Below are positions 7,241 through 16,054 of a stretch of DNA of 64,000 nucleotides, piece by piece. Position 1 is the first letter of the stretch. Every line of letters begins with the position of its first letter. The notes beneath the pieces were generated by a model. The model saw nothing but the letters and a program-made list of their open reading frames with translations, ran no database searches and had not been told where the DNA came from. The DNA lies in assembly GCA_964426815.1 (NCBI GenBank), contig CAYRRZ010000002.1, positions 6,076 to 70,075 of the forward strand. Reading direction: 5' to 3'. Made by a program: the position numbers and the translations under genes. This DNA is from JADZEJ01 sp964426815 (GTDB taxonomy: Bacteria; Patescibacteriota; Patescibacteriia; 2-12-FULL-60-25).

Positions 7241-8386
7241 ATGAATCGTTCAGAGTGGAGCATTATTTTAACCGCAGTAACCGTCATTCTTGGTTCAAGC
7301 GGTTATGCTTTGTATAGCCACAAACAAATTCCATTGGGGCAACAACCCGGAATCCAACTTCCACCAAAAGTCGCCACCACCACGCCAACAGCACCAGAGA
7401 CAAAAGACGAACACGATCCAGACAATGGAGGAACGATCACGGATTCGATTACCGCAGCTGGACAAGTAAAACCTCCCATTAAAACCGGTGAAAAACCACC
7501 TCAATTTGTCTTGCTTGCTTTTGATGGATCAAAGTCGCTCGACATGTGGCAGCAAACAAGAGAATTTGCCAAAAAACTCACCGATGAAGGCAAGCCATTG
7601 AAATTTACCTATTTCATTTCTGGTGTCTATTTTATTACTCCAGAAACCAAAGACACCTATCTACCGCCGCATCATACAACGGGCACTTCAGCCATTGGAT
7701 ATGGCGTTTCAAAAACAGACATCAATAACCGAATTAAAACCATTAACCTCACCATCGCTGATGGAAATGAAATCGGCTCGCATGCCAATGGCCATTTTAA
7801 CGGCGCCTCATGGACAAAAACCGATTGGGAGAGTGAATTGACCCAGTTCGCTCGTTTAACCAAAGACGCTGGCGATTTACAGCTTCCAATTACCGGATAC
7901 AGTGGCTTTCGCGCCCCAGAACTCGGTCGTTCAGATGCGATGGATACGGTCTTAAAACAACTCGGTTATCGCTATGATGCAAGCCGTGTTGGTAAACCAG
8001 AGGCTTGGCCAGGAAAATTACCAAATGGGTTATGGAGCATCCCACTCGCAAAAATTCCATTCGCAACATCGACCAGCGGAATTTTATCGATGGACTATAA
8101 TTTTTATCTCAAACAGTCAAAAGCAAAAGACACGGCAAAAAAAGGAACGCCTGAATGGCAACGCTTTCATGATGAAATGTTAATTTCATATCAAAATTAT
8201 TTTGACAAGAACTACAATGGATCGCGGGCGCCGGTCTCAATTGGACATCATTTTTCTTTATGGAATGATGGCGTGTACTGGGAAGTCATGAAAGAATTTG
8301 CCGAACAAAATTGCGGCAAACCAGACGTACACTGCGTGACCTTTACCGATCTTGTTACCTGGCTTGAGTCGCAGCCAAAACAATAG
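7241..8386 (+). CDS. Membrane-anchored polysaccharide deacetylase-like protein
   Basis: 381 aa. An N-terminal helix (residues about 8-24) anchors it, followed by a Pro/Thr-rich linker to residue 85 and a NodB-fold domain. The metal pair HxxxH appears in GSHANGHFNG, and GFRAPELG is the later conserved Arg motif. The first motif is AFDGSKS instead of TFDDG, so one of the two usual aspartates is missing. Such proteins act on cell-surface glycans in many bacteria. Here the substrate and even catalysis are open. Its 3' end overlaps the convergent flavoprotein gene by 32 bp. Confidence 0.75.
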   Translation: MNRSEWSIILTAVTVILGSSGYALYSHKQIPLGQQPGIQLPPKVATTTPTAPETKDEHDPDNGGTITDSITAAGQVKPPIKTGEKPPQFVLLAFDGSKSLDMWQQTREFAKKLTDEGKPLKFTYFISGVYFITPETKDTYLPPHHTTGTSAIGYGVSKTDINNRIKTINLTIADGNEIGSHANGHFNGASWTKTDWESELTQFARLTKDAGDLQLPITGYSGFRAPELGRSDAMDTVLKQLGYRYDASRVGKPEAWPGKLPNGLWSIPLAKIPFATSTSGILSMDYNFYLKQSKAKDTAKKGTPEWQRFHDEMLISYQNYFDKNYNGSRAPVSIGHHFSLWNDGVYWEVMKEFAEQNCGKPDVHCVTFTDLVTWLESQPKQ

Positions 8387-9470
8387 CTTCGCCGGCAAGT
8401 TTACCCGTTGCCCAACTTGCTTGGAGATTAAAACCGCCGGTAAATCCATCAATATCCAAAATTTCACCGGCAAAATACAAACCAGGAACAAGGGTTGACT
8501 CCATGGTTTTTGGATCAACATCCTTGGTATCAACTCCGCCTGCGGTGACAAATTCATCTCCAGCAACGCGGGAGATGGCCGTAAGCGGCATCTGCTGCAA
8601 CCAATGCACCATTTTTTGCGTCTGTTCTTTTGAAAGATCGGCCGCATTTTGATCAGCATTAATCCGATTTTCGCTCAAACACACTTCGGCAATCGAACGG
8701 GGGAGNNNNNNNNNNNNNNNNNNNNNNNNNNNNNNNNNNNNNNNNNNNNNNNNNNNNNNNNNNNNNNNNNNNNNNNNNNNNNNNNNNNNNNNNNNNNNNN
8801 NNNNNTCGCCACAGCTAATCGTCGCTTTCTTTGCCGAAACACCAGCCAATGTCTTTGGCCATTGCTCAGCCACGATAAAGGCACTCAAACTTGGAGCCAA
8901 AGGAGTGATCGTATGACCAAGCTGTTCTGCAAAGGTATAGCCATCTCCGGTAGAACCCGTTTGGCGATAGGCCTGACCACCTGTCGTTAACACCACGCAA
9001 TCAACCTGAAGCGCCGGTCTGTCCTTCAAAGACAAAATAAACATGCCTTCCTTTTTTTGAAGCGAGGTAACTTGATGACCTAATAATATGTGCGCCTTGG
9101 CTTGAGAAAAAAGACGCTTGAATACACCAACCACATCCGCGCCATCATCACTCACCGGAAACACGCGTAAATCCTGTTCAACTTTTAAAGGCACCCCATG
9201 CCCTTCAAACCAATCACGTACGGCCAAAGGCGGAAAATGATACATCGCCTTTTGTAAAAACTTTTGACCACGCGGGTAACGCAATAATAATTGGCGCACT
9301 TCGGTTAAACCCGTGGTTACATTGCAACGACCACCGCCAGAAATTAACACTTTTTTACCCAATTCTGGATTTTTTTCAAGCAAAAAAATCTCGGCTTCAA
9401 TCCCAGATTCAGCCAAGGTCGCGGCACACATCAATCCTGCCGCACCACCTCCCACAATCGCAATACGCAT
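8355..9470 (-). CDS. HI0933/YhiN-family FAD-dependent oxidoreductase (gap inside)
   Basis: The N-terminus IAIVGGGAAGLMCA is the FAD-binding Rossmann loop. ISGGGRCNVTT and the C-terminal GEILDIDGFTGGFNLQ are signatures of the HI0933 family, whose substrates are mostly unknown. The gap at 8706-8805 removes part of the substrate domain. Family members are about 390-420 aa, so the missing piece may be longer than the 100 N shown. The frame agrees on both sides. Confidence 0.88.
   Translation of the reverse strand: MRIAIVGGGAAGLMCAATLAESGIEAEIFLLEKNPELGKKVLISGGGRCNVTTGLTEVRQLLLRYPRGQKFLQKAMYHFPPLAVRDWFEGHGVPLKVEQDLRVFPVSDDGADVVGVFKRLFSQAKAHILLGHQVTSLQKKEGMFILSLKDRPALQVDCVVLTTGGQAYRQTGSTGDGYTFAEQLGHTITPLAPSLSAFIVAEQWPKTLAGVSAKKATISCGXXXXXXXXXXXXXXXXXXXXXXXXXXXXXXXXXXLPRSIAEVCLSENRINADQNAADLSKEQTQKMVHWLQQMPLTAISRVAGDEFVTAGGVDTKDVDPKTMESTLVPGLYFAGEILDIDGFTGGFNLQASWATGKLAGEAIVLAATQAR
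8706..8805. other. Assembly gap (100 N)
   Basis: Exactly 100 N inside the HI0933-family gene. Confidence 0.95.
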
Positions 9471-9558
9471 ACCACGCTTTATATCATGTTTTCACTAAAA
9501 CAAAAGCCCCAACATCACATTCGACCAAATCAATCAGAGCCGCTACTATCTGACCAAC

Positions 9559-9936
9559 ATGCCAAAAGCGACACAAAAAACACCTAAAAAAGCGAATCCA
9601 TTTATCGATTGGCTTTTGCTTGATGTTTTCTACCATTTGCCAGAAATCAGCGTACGCGCGATGTTCGGTGGGCATGGGATTTACTCAAAAGGCCGTATTT
9701 TTGGGATCATTGTCCAAAATAAGCTCTATCTAAAAGTAGACGCCAGTAATCGGGCAGATTTTGAAAAAGCCGGAAGCAAACCCTTCCAATACACCAAAAA
9801 CGATGGAACGGGCGTATCGATGAGCTACTGGCAAATTCCTGACGATGTCCTCGAACATCCAGAGCAAGCCCAAATCTGGGCACAAAAATCGATTCTCGTT
9901 CCAACCAAACACACCTCTAAACCAAGACAATTCTAA
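9559..9936 (+). CDS. TfoX N-terminal domain protein
   Basis: 125 aa. VRAMFGGHGIYSKGRIFG followed by LYLKVD is the typical TfoX-N core seen in competence regulator TfoX and in many short stand-alone proteins. The C-terminal TfoX domain is absent. The stand-alone form has no settled function; it may bind other proteins or nucleic acid. It is followed 7 nt later by the ABC ATPase gene. Confidence 0.78.
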   Translation: MPKATQKTPKKANPFIDWLLLDVFYHLPEISVRAMFGGHGIYSKGRIFGIIVQNKLYLKVDASNRADFEKAGSKPFQYTKNDGTGVSMSYWQIPDDVLEHPEQAQIWAQKSILVPTKHTSKPRQF

Positions 9937-9942
9937 ACATCT

Positions 9943-10842
9943 ATGGACGCTCTTCACGTCAATCACGTTAATAAACAATTCAATCAAAAGAAAGGCGAGC
10001 CCTTAATCGCGGTCAATGATGTTTCAATGACGGTAGAGGAGGGGAAGATACACGGTCTTCTCGGACCAAACGGTGCCGGAAAATCAACCTTGATCAGCAT
10101 GATCAGCGGTTCGGCACTTCCAAGCTCAGGCAACATTTCTATCTTTGGAAAAGACGTGCAAACCCATACCGATCAAGCCAAACAATTACTCGGTATTGTC
10201 CCGCAAGAAATCGTGGTTGAAATGGCGTTTACCGTTCGTGAAGTGCTGTATTATTTTTCGGGCATGTATGGTGTCTCGATTGCAGAACGGAATAAGCGCA
10301 TCCCAGAAGTTCTCGAAGCGCTGGGCTTATCAGACAAAATGAATGAACGCGCTCGTGGCTTATCCGGCGGGATGAAGCGCCGCCTCATGATTGCGAAAGC
10401 CATTATTCATAAACCAAAACTGTTGATCCTAGATGAACCAACAGCCGGTGTCGACGTTGCTTTGCGTCAACGTATCTGGGATTTGGCACGTGAATTAAAC
10501 AAACAGGGGACAACCATTGTCTTTACCACCCATTATCTTGAAGAGGCAGAGCAATTATGCGAACGCATCACCGTTTTAAATCATGGCAAAGTGATCAAAG
10601 ATGGTGACCTCAAAGTCATTCAACAAGAATTTTCAAAGAACATGATTCGCTTTGAGTTATTTGATCGAAACGCAAAGCATCTCGAAGGCGTACGCCCCGT
10701 CGGTGTTGCCTTTGAATATCCAATGAAAGACTTGCGCACAGATTTAGATCGTATCGCTGATTTTTACCAAGGAAATCTCAAGTCCGTACGAAGTGAAGCC
10801 GCTTCGCTTGAAGAAATCTTCCTTAATCTCACCTCAAAATAA
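9943..10842 (+). CDS. ABC transporter ATP-binding protein, ABC-2 exporter type
   Basis: The nucleotide-binding domain has Walker A GPNGAGKST near residue 42, the signature LSGGMKRRL near 142 and Walker B LLILDEPTAGVD near 162, followed by the H-loop TTHYLEEAE. The C-terminal 80 residues form a DrrA-like extension. It pairs with the ABC-2 permease 5 nt downstream. Such pairs export lipids, drugs or glycans; the cargo cannot be read here. Confidence 0.92.
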   Translation: MDALHVNHVNKQFNQKKGEPLIAVNDVSMTVEEGKIHGLLGPNGAGKSTLISMISGSALPSSGNISIFGKDVQTHTDQAKQLLGIVPQEIVVEMAFTVREVLYYFSGMYGVSIAERNKRIPEVLEALGLSDKMNERARGLSGGMKRRLMIAKAIIHKPKLLILDEPTAGVDVALRQRIWDLARELNKQGTTIVFTTHYLEEAEQLCERITVLNHGKVIKDGDLKVIQQEFSKNMIRFELFDRNAKHLEGVRPVGVAFEYPMKDLRTDLDRIADFYQGNLKSVRSEAASLEEIFLNLTSK

Positions 10843-10846
10843 AACT

Positions 10847-11602
10847 ATGAGCATCGCTCCACACATCTTTTCGCTCTATGGCCGTGAGGTCATGCGTTTT
10901 CGCAAGCTTTGGTTGGATACGGTATTTTCTCCGATCATCTCCATCATCTTATATTTAGCCGTTTTTGGTATCGTCGTCGGTTCGCGCATGGTAGGGGAAG
11001 TCAACTTCTTAAGCTTTATCTATACCGGCTTGCTCTGCATGCTCATGGTGAATTCGAGTTTTGCTAACCCGTCTTTTGCTTTGATCATTTCAAAAAATGT
11101 TGGAACTATTGCGGATTTACAAGTCGTTCCAATCCCGGCCTGGGGAATTGGTATTGCCTATGCCGGCGCTGCATTAACACGTGCCATCGCCACCCTCGCT
11201 TTTACCGCCCTCTTAACCATTTGGTTTATTCCACTTGGTCCCGTTCATAGCTGGCCGATTGCGGTCCTCGCAGCCATCTTAACCGGCCTAGAATTTGGCA
11301 TGCTCGGTGTGACCTTTGGCATGTGGGCCAAAAATTTTGAAGCCCTGACCTTTATCACGACCTTTATCATGCAACCCATGATTTTCTTGGCTGGCGTCTT
11401 CTTTCCGATCAATACCTTGCCCGGCATTTGGAGCACCATTGGTCTATTCAATCCGCTTCATCACAATATCAATTTGTTTCGTTATGGAATGACAGGGTAT
11501 ATGGACGTTCAACCGCTAACATCCTTCATCGTAATTTTGAGCATTTGCGTGATCCTCTTCTTCTGGATGCAGGTTCAAACCAAAAAGAGTCTCAAAAATT
11601 AA
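10847..11602 (+). CDS. ABC-2 type permease
   Basis: 251 aa with six predicted membrane helices. The order of helices and the short motif FFPINTLPGIW near the C-terminal third are typical of the ABC-2 family. The ATG at 10847 is chosen because an upstream extension would lie inside the ATPase gene. It forms the exporter with the preceding ATPase. Confidence 0.9.
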   Translation: MSIAPHIFSLYGREVMRFRKLWLDTVFSPIISIILYLAVFGIVVGSRMVGEVNFLSFIYTGLLCMLMVNSSFANPSFALIISKNVGTIADLQVVPIPAWGIGIAYAGAALTRAIATLAFTALLTIWFIPLGPVHSWPIAVLAAILTGLEFGMLGVTFGMWAKNFEALTFITTFIMQPMIFLAGVFFPINTLPGIWSTIGLFNPLHHNINLFRYGMTGYMDVQPLTSFIVILSICVILFFWMQVQTKKSLKN

Positions 11603-11604
11603 CA

Positions 11605-11639
11605 CAAAAAAGCGCTACCCTTAGTCCAAGGAATAGCGC
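11605..11639. terminator. Terminator between convergent units
   Basis: GCGCTA / TAGCGC outer arms with an inner CCTT/AAGG pairing. On the minus strand the stem is followed by six T, which fits termination of the response regulator gene at 11646. Confidence 0.8.
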
Positions 11640-11645
11640 GAGTGG

Positions 11646-12029
11646 TTAACCGACACCTATCTTGTCATTGATAATCCGAAGGAGCTCCTTCAAAGCCATG
11701 GGCTTTTCAAGAAAGATTTCTTGAACAAGTCGACGATCCTGAGTCTCTCCCGTCAAAAACACGATGGGGAGACTCGGACGGAGACGGCGCACGTGTGCAG
11801 CCAAGAGGAAACCGTCCATGCGCGGCATATGGACATCGGTGACGAGACAAGCGATCTCACCTCGCAAGATCGAGGCCTCGTACCGCGTCACCGCATCATG
11901 TCCATCGCCCGCGAGCAAACAAGACAAACCTGAATTCGTTAGGTATCGCTGGCAAATCTTGCGAGCGCAAGAATCGTCATCGACCACAAGCACCGTTCTC
12001 TGCGTAATGACAGGTGTACTGATGTTCAC
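11646..12029 (-). CDS. Single-domain response regulator (CheY-like)
   Basis: 127 aa, a receiver domain only. VLVVDDDS gives the acidic pocket, LVTDVHMPRMDG the phospho-acceptor aspartate, VFLTGE the conserved Thr and LEKP the Lys. There is no output domain, so it works through protein contacts or as a phosphorelay step. No histidine kinase lies in the window. It is GC-richer than its neighbours and has its own promoter (12060-12088) and terminator. Confidence 0.9.
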   Translation of the reverse strand: MNISTPVITQRTVLVVDDDSCARKICQRYLTNSGLSCLLAGDGHDAVTRYEASILRGEIACLVTDVHMPRMDGFLLAAHVRRLRPSLPIVFLTGETQDRRLVQEIFLEKPMALKELLRIINDKIGVG

Positions 12030-12059
12030 TACCGACCTCCGATAAAATGGGGTTCAGAG

Positions 12060-12088
12060 GATATACCGATTTTCTTCATTTTTGTCAA
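12060..12088 (-). promoter_or_regulatory. Promoter of the response regulator at 11646
   Basis: On the minus strand TTGACA (12088-12083), a 17 bp spacer, then TATATC (12065-12060). Confidence 0.8.
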
Positions 12089-12095
12089 GTATAAG

Positions 12096-12557
12096 CTATA
12101 CAAAAAAGCCGTCACAAGCGTGACGGCCGAGGACTAAACCTTCCGAATCTCCTTGGGGAGAACCCGGCGGAGGGGGAATGGTAGGAACGGGCTTAATAAG
12201 CCCGAGGATCTCCCGACTCAATTTTTGAGGCGAAACAGGCTTTACAAATACCCTCTCGCCCTGCAAACGAGGATCACCTGCAGAACCAGTCAGGAAAACA
12301 ATCGGACAAGCGGTTTGGGGATACCTCGTACGCAACTCACGGGCAAATGTCGGCCCGTCCATGAGCTTCATCGAAACATCGCTCACCACGACTTCGATCT
12401 CACCACGACTGAATCGATCACCGTGCGTGTCGAGAGCGTCTTGGCCATTACATGCGGTCAATACGCTGTACCCCAATCGGCTAAGAGCCTTTTGAAACGC
12501 TTTCACATGTTGTTCATCATCGTCGATAAACAACAAAATGGGCAATGGAATGTGCAT
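12096..12557 (-). CDS. Single-domain response regulator with terminator inside its 3' end
   Basis: The receiver domain spans about residues 1-122 with LFIDDDE, VVSDVSMKLMDG (phospho-Asp), VFLTGSAGD and VFVKPVS. A proline-rich tail follows. The frame runs through the terminator hairpin at 12102-12130 and reaches TAG only at 12096-12098, beyond the T run, so the mRNA would end without a stop codon. A shift of one base in the C-rich stretch before the hairpin would instead end the protein at TAG 12134-12136, in the normal place. AAGGAG lies upstream of the ATG. Confidence 0.82.
   Translation of the reverse strand: MHIPLPILLFIDDDEQHVKAFQKALSRLGYSVLTACNGQDALDTHGDRFSRGEIEVVVSDVSMKLMDGPTFARELRTRYPQTACPIVFLTGSAGDPRLQGERVFVKPVSPQKLSREILGLIKPVPTIPPPPGSPQGDSEGLVLGRHACDGFFV
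12102..12130 (-). terminator. Intrinsic terminator inside the response regulator frame
   Basis: On the minus strand GCCGTCAC, loop GCTT, GTGACGGC, then TTTTTT. Confidence 0.9.
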
Positions 12558-12584
12558 GGTCTTTCTCCTTGTTTGAGCCTAATA

Positions 12585-12613
12585 GGTCTACCAGCATTCA
12601 ATCAAATTGTCAA
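12585..12613 (-). promoter_or_regulatory. Possible promoter of the response regulator at 12096
   Basis: On the minus strand TTGACA (12613-12608), a 17 bp spacer and a poor -10, TAGACC. Confidence 0.45.
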
Positions 12614-12634
12614 TCAATGTTATCCTACAAACCT

Positions 12635-12964
12635 ATGCAATTCACCGAATACCAAGAACAATCTCGCGCAACAGCCATCTATCCAAATATTGGACAAAAT
12701 TTTATCTATCCAGCTCTTGGCCTATGCGGTGAATCTGGCGAAGTTGCCGAAAAAATTAAAAAAATCATCCGTGATGGCAATCACCAAGTGACGGATGAAA
12801 AACGCCAAGAAATCGCTAAAGAATTAGGCGATGTCCTGTGGTATCTCTCGCAACTTTCAACCGAGTTCAATTTATCTTTAGATGACATTGCCAAAGGAAA
12901 TATTGAAAAACTTCAAAAACGTAAACAAGAGGGGACATTGCACGGAAACGGCGATAACCGCTAA
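12635..12964 (+). CDS. MazG-like nucleotide pyrophosphohydrolase
   Basis: 109 aa. The all-alpha NTP pyrophosphohydrolase fold is marked by GESGEVAEKIKK and, about 40 residues later, KELGDVLWYLSQL, which together give the E-x2-E and E-x2-D metal ligands. Enzymes of this kind hydrolyse (d)NTPs to monophosphates, often as house-cleaning. The ATG at 12635 gives a normal short family length. It is followed 12 nt later by the SIMPL gene. Confidence 0.85.
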   Translation: MQFTEYQEQSRATAIYPNIGQNFIYPALGLCGESGEVAEKIKKIIRDGNHQVTDEKRQEIAKELGDVLWYLSQLSTEFNLSLDDIAKGNIEKLQKRKQEGTLHGNGDNR

Positions 12965-12976
12965 ACTACATTCATT

Positions 12977-13741
12977 ATGGACACACAAAAAATCCCTGGC
13001 GGTCAATTTACCATTCCTGCCCTCATTCTTGGTCTTTGTTTTATGGGCGGTACAGCCTATGCCGCAAAAACGGCCTATCGCATGAAATCGCTTTCAAACA
13101 ATATTAGCGTGACCGGCTCTGCCGAACGTATTTTGAAATCCGATGTCGCAAAATGGTCAGCCAGCTTTAACCGAACTGTCGGCGCTGACGGTCTAAAACA
13201 AGGCTATAGCGACATGAAGCGCGACTGGGAAACGGTTCAAGGCTTCTTGAAGAATAGCGGCTTAGAAGAAAAAACTATTAGCCAGATGCCGATCACGGTT
13301 TCTCAAAACACGGAGTGTGTCGCCGCTGGTCCAGACCAACCTTGCGCAACGACTCGTTTGGCGGGCTACACCTTGCGTCAATCCTTTGGTGTTGAATCGA
13401 ATGATGTCGATAAGGTAACAGCCGTCGCACAACAAGCCGGCGCAAAATTAGCTGATGCGAATATCGTCCTCGAAGGAAGCTCTCCAGAATTCTATTACAG
13501 CAAACTCGCAGATTTAAAACTCGAAATGCTTGCTGAAGCTACCAAGAGTGCAACTCAACGCGCCAATCAAATCATTACCAATAGCGGTGCGCAATTAGGC
13601 AATGTGGTTGAAGCAGGTATGGGCGTTTTTCAAATCACCGCCGTGAATTCGACCGAAATTTCAGACTACGGCTCGTATGACACCTCTTCGATTGATAAAA
13701 AAGTAACGGCCATTGTTCGCGCTTCGTATACCATCAAATAA
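12977..13741 (+). CDS. SIMPL (DUF541) domain protein, exported or anchored
   Basis: 254 aa. An N-terminal hydrophobic segment (residues about 11-30) is followed by a SIMPL domain: NISVTGSAERILKSDVAKW at the start and IVLEGSSPEFYYSKLADLK in the middle. Family members are periplasmic or surface proteins of uncertain role; some are linked to stress. One nucleotide separates it from the cupredoxin-like lipoprotein gene, so the two are probably expressed together. Confidence 0.85.
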   Translation: MDTQKIPGGQFTIPALILGLCFMGGTAYAAKTAYRMKSLSNNISVTGSAERILKSDVAKWSASFNRTVGADGLKQGYSDMKRDWETVQGFLKNSGLEEKTISQMPITVSQNTECVAAGPDQPCATTRLAGYTLRQSFGVESNDVDKVTAVAQQAGAKLADANIVLEGSSPEFYYSKLADLKLEMLAEATKSATQRANQIITNSGAQLGNVVEAGMGVFQITAVNSTEISDYGSYDTSSIDKKVTAIVRASYTIK

Positions 13742-13742
13742 T

Positions 13743-14258
13743 ATGAAAAAACTTTTTGCAACGGGGAGCCTCATCCTGTTCGCCGCCATGGGTGGTGGTT
13801 GTGCCAAACAATCAGAAGCCCCAGCCCCTCAGGCACAGGTACCAGCGCCTCAGGCTGAAAAACCAGCTGCCGAAGCTCCAAAGCCAAGCGCAGATGCTGC
13901 AAAGCCAGGAACAACCTCTGGAACCGGAACGACAACGGCACCGGCAGCAAAGCCCATTGCCAAGCCAACACCAAAACCAGCCACCAAGCCGACACCAGCC
14001 TATCAAGTCGTAAACATCACCACCGAAGGCATGTCGCCTAGAATCATCGCTGTATTTGAAGGTGATGGCGTTACCTGGATCAATAAAGATCGATCGGGAC
14101 ATGCCGTACGTTCTGATAATGCCTTATTGTGGGACTCAGGCAATATTCCAGCCGGAGGAAAATACAGCCATGTTTTTCCATCTGCCGGAACCTATGCCTA
14201 TAGCGATGGAACTAATCAAGCCAAAGGAACCGTCGTCGTAAACGCAAGACCAAAATAA
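13743..14258 (+). CDS. Cupredoxin-like lipoprotein with lost copper ligands
   Basis: 171 aa. The signal peptide ends at AAMGGGC, a lipobox. A long Ala/Pro/Lys-rich linker (residues about 22-88) leads to a plastocyanin-like beta domain. VTWINKDRSGHAV keeps the first His of a type 1 copper site. The loop that normally supplies Cys, His and Met reads GTYAYSDGTNQAKG and has none of them. Mononuclear blue-copper function therefore looks lost, although the fold seems intact. Confidence 0.75.
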   Translation: MKKLFATGSLILFAAMGGGCAKQSEAPAPQAQVPAPQAEKPAAEAPKPSADAAKPGTTSGTGTTTAPAAKPIAKPTPKPATKPTPAYQVVNITTEGMSPRIIAVFEGDGVTWINKDRSGHAVRSDNALLWDSGNIPAGGKYSHVFPSAGTYAYSDGTNQAKGTVVVNARPK

Positions 14259-14270
14259 AACAGTTAGAAC

Positions 14271-14304
14271 ATATAAAAAATCCCCAAACGGGGATTTTTT
14301 ATAT
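14271..14304. terminator. Bidirectional terminator
   Basis: Arms ATATAAAAAATCCCC and its complement with an AAAC loop. It serves convergent genes on both sides. Confidence 0.9.
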
Positions 14305-14315
14305 GAAATGAAAAC

Positions 14316-14840
14316 TTACGCCTTCTTTTCACCTTCACCCTTACACGAACCACCTTTGCATGAACCAGCCTTGCACTTTGCACCCATACCCATGCATTTT
14401 GCACCGATTCCCATCTTTGCCATGAGCGAGTACTTACCTGGACCCATCAAAGCAACGGACACGGCCATTGCGAGCAAGGCCAAATCAACTTCACCAGCTG
14501 GGAAGCCAAATTTCTTGACCATACCAAAGGCAACCAACATCACGATAGCGATAAACCAACCAACGATATTAGTAAAAACACCTAAGAGCATTGCGATACC
14601 TCCCAAAAATTCCGTCAAAGCTGCCGCATAGGCAAACAAAGCTGGCATTGGAAAGCCCAACTTACCAACCATGCCCGTAAACATCTCCATTCCAGGAGCC
14701 AATCCAAACAACTTGCCATATCCGTGGCTAATAAACACAACCGCTAAAACCAAACGGAGTAAGAGCAAGGCGACATCTTTGCCAGATGAATGGCAGCAAT
14801 GCGTTTTGCAAGACTCATTCGAACAGGTGTTTCCCATCAT
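14316..14840 (-). CDS. DoxX-family membrane protein with Cys/Gly/Lys tail
   Basis: 174 aa from the ATG at 14840. A GTG at 14912 would overlap the upstream gene by 16 bp and is possible. The N-terminus has four Cys (CSNESCKTHCC). Four membrane helices follow, starting RLVLAVVFISHGYGKLFG, the DoxX signature region. The tail has repeated short Cys units (GAKCKAGSCKGGSCKG). The many cysteines on both ends could bind metal or carry redox pairs. It is downstream of an NDH-2-like flavoprotein and a thioredoxin-like lipoprotein on the same strand. Confidence 0.78.
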   Translation of the reverse strand: MMGNTCSNESCKTHCCHSSGKDVALLLLRLVLAVVFISHGYGKLFGLAPGMEMFTGMVGKLGFPMPALFAYAAALTEFLGGIAMLLGVFTNIVGWFIAIVMLVAFGMVKKFGFPAGEVDLALLAMAVSVALMGPGKYSLMAKMGIGAKCMGMGAKCKAGSCKGGSCKGEGEKKA

Positions 14841-14896
14841 AGATAAAAGGGGACTTTGAATAACAGTGAATAAGATACGAACAGCGTACCTGAAAA

Positions 14897-16054
14897 TCAG
14901 GCCATTTGCCACAACATCACCCGATAAAACAATTTACGTACTTTTCCTACCCATGAACCAGGCAATCCAAACAAGCGAAAATCAGCATAGCCATTTTGAC
15001 CCATGACGAGCAAAGTTCCTTTAGAAAAATAGGTAAACGCCTTCAAATCCTGGCGCGCGGTTAAGGTACGCCATATATTTTCAGCCATGACCTGAGCCAT
15101 CAAGCGAGCCGTCTGCGCATTTTTTGGAACCATCACCTTCTGATAACTCGCGGAGACGATATCGCCAGCCGCAAACACATCATCAGCAATACGAAGAAAG
15201 GCGTCGACATTCAACCAAGGACCAGTTTTTGGAAACTCTGAATCAACGGCAACCACATTTGGCGCCAAACCAGCCGACCATAAGATACACGAGGCATCAA
15301 ACCGCGATCCATTTGCACAGGAAATAGATGTCTCTGTGACTTCTGAGACGGGCACGCCACAATGAACCACAAAACCACGACGCTCACATTCAGCCAAGGC
15401 AAAAGAGACCATACGCATCGGAAAACCCGGCAGAATCTGGGTCGCTGCTTGGAATAGATGGAATCGCATGTCTGAACGTAAGGTTGGCATCTGAACCGCC
15501 GTCTCATAGGCAATGTCCTGAATCGAACACAATGCTTCAATGCCCGTTGCACCAGCCCCAACAACACAAAAAGAAAGCAAAGCTTGCCGTTTAGTTAGAT
15601 CCTCCGTCGCCATCGCTTCTTTAACCGCCCATTCAATTCGACTACGTAAGCGAGCCGCATCCTTCAAGGTCTTCAATGGAAGCGCCGACTGTTCGGCTGA
15701 AGTGTTTCCGTAGTAATTCGTGGTCGCCCCAGGAGCAACCGCTAAAATGTCATACGATAATTCTTGCTCGCCATCTGCTGTTTCAACCGTTGCCTTATGC
15801 TCCGCTCGACGAATGCGCGAAACTCGACCCTGCATAAACCGAAACCCATGCTTCTGCGCGGCTTCAGCTAATGGAATCGAAATATCTTCAGACTTCATAT
15901 CACCCTGAAGCACATCGATTAAAAGGGGAGCGAACAAAAAATGATCCTTCGGATCGACCAAAGTAATTTGAATCGAACCCTTTGAGCGAGCCGCAAGATT
16001 TTTAGCCGTAAGATATCCAGCAAATCCAGCGCCAATAATGAGAACGTGTTTCAT
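14897..16054 (-). CDS. NDH-2-like NAD(P)H/FAD oxidoreductase
   Basis: 385 aa. HVLIIGAGFAGYLTA is the FAD-binding loop, FCVVGAGATGIE the NAD(P)H-binding loop, and VFAAGDIV the C-terminal FAD contact. This is the plan of type II NADH dehydrogenase and sulfide:quinone reductase. I see no cysteine pair in the redox position that would point to disulfide or sulfide chemistry. The C-terminus (SWVGKVRKLFYRVML) looks amphipathic and could bind the membrane. The DoxX protein encoded next is a natural membrane partner. Confidence 0.85.
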   Translation of the reverse strand: MKHVLIIGAGFAGYLTAKNLAARSKGSIQITLVDPKDHFLFAPLLIDVLQGDMKSEDISIPLAEAAQKHGFRFMQGRVSRIRRAEHKATVETADGEQELSYDILAVAPGATTNYYGNTSAEQSALPLKTLKDAARLRSRIEWAVKEAMATEDLTKRQALLSFCVVGAGATGIEALCSIQDIAYETAVQMPTLRSDMRFHLFQAATQILPGFPMRMVSFALAECERRGFVVHCGVPVSEVTETSISCANGSRFDASCILWSAGLAPNVVAVDSEFPKTGPWLNVDAFLRIADDVFAAGDIVSASYQKVMVPKNAQTARLMAQVMAENIWRTLTARQDLKAFTYFSKGTLLVMGQNGYADFRLFGLPGSWVGKVRKLFYRVMLWQMA

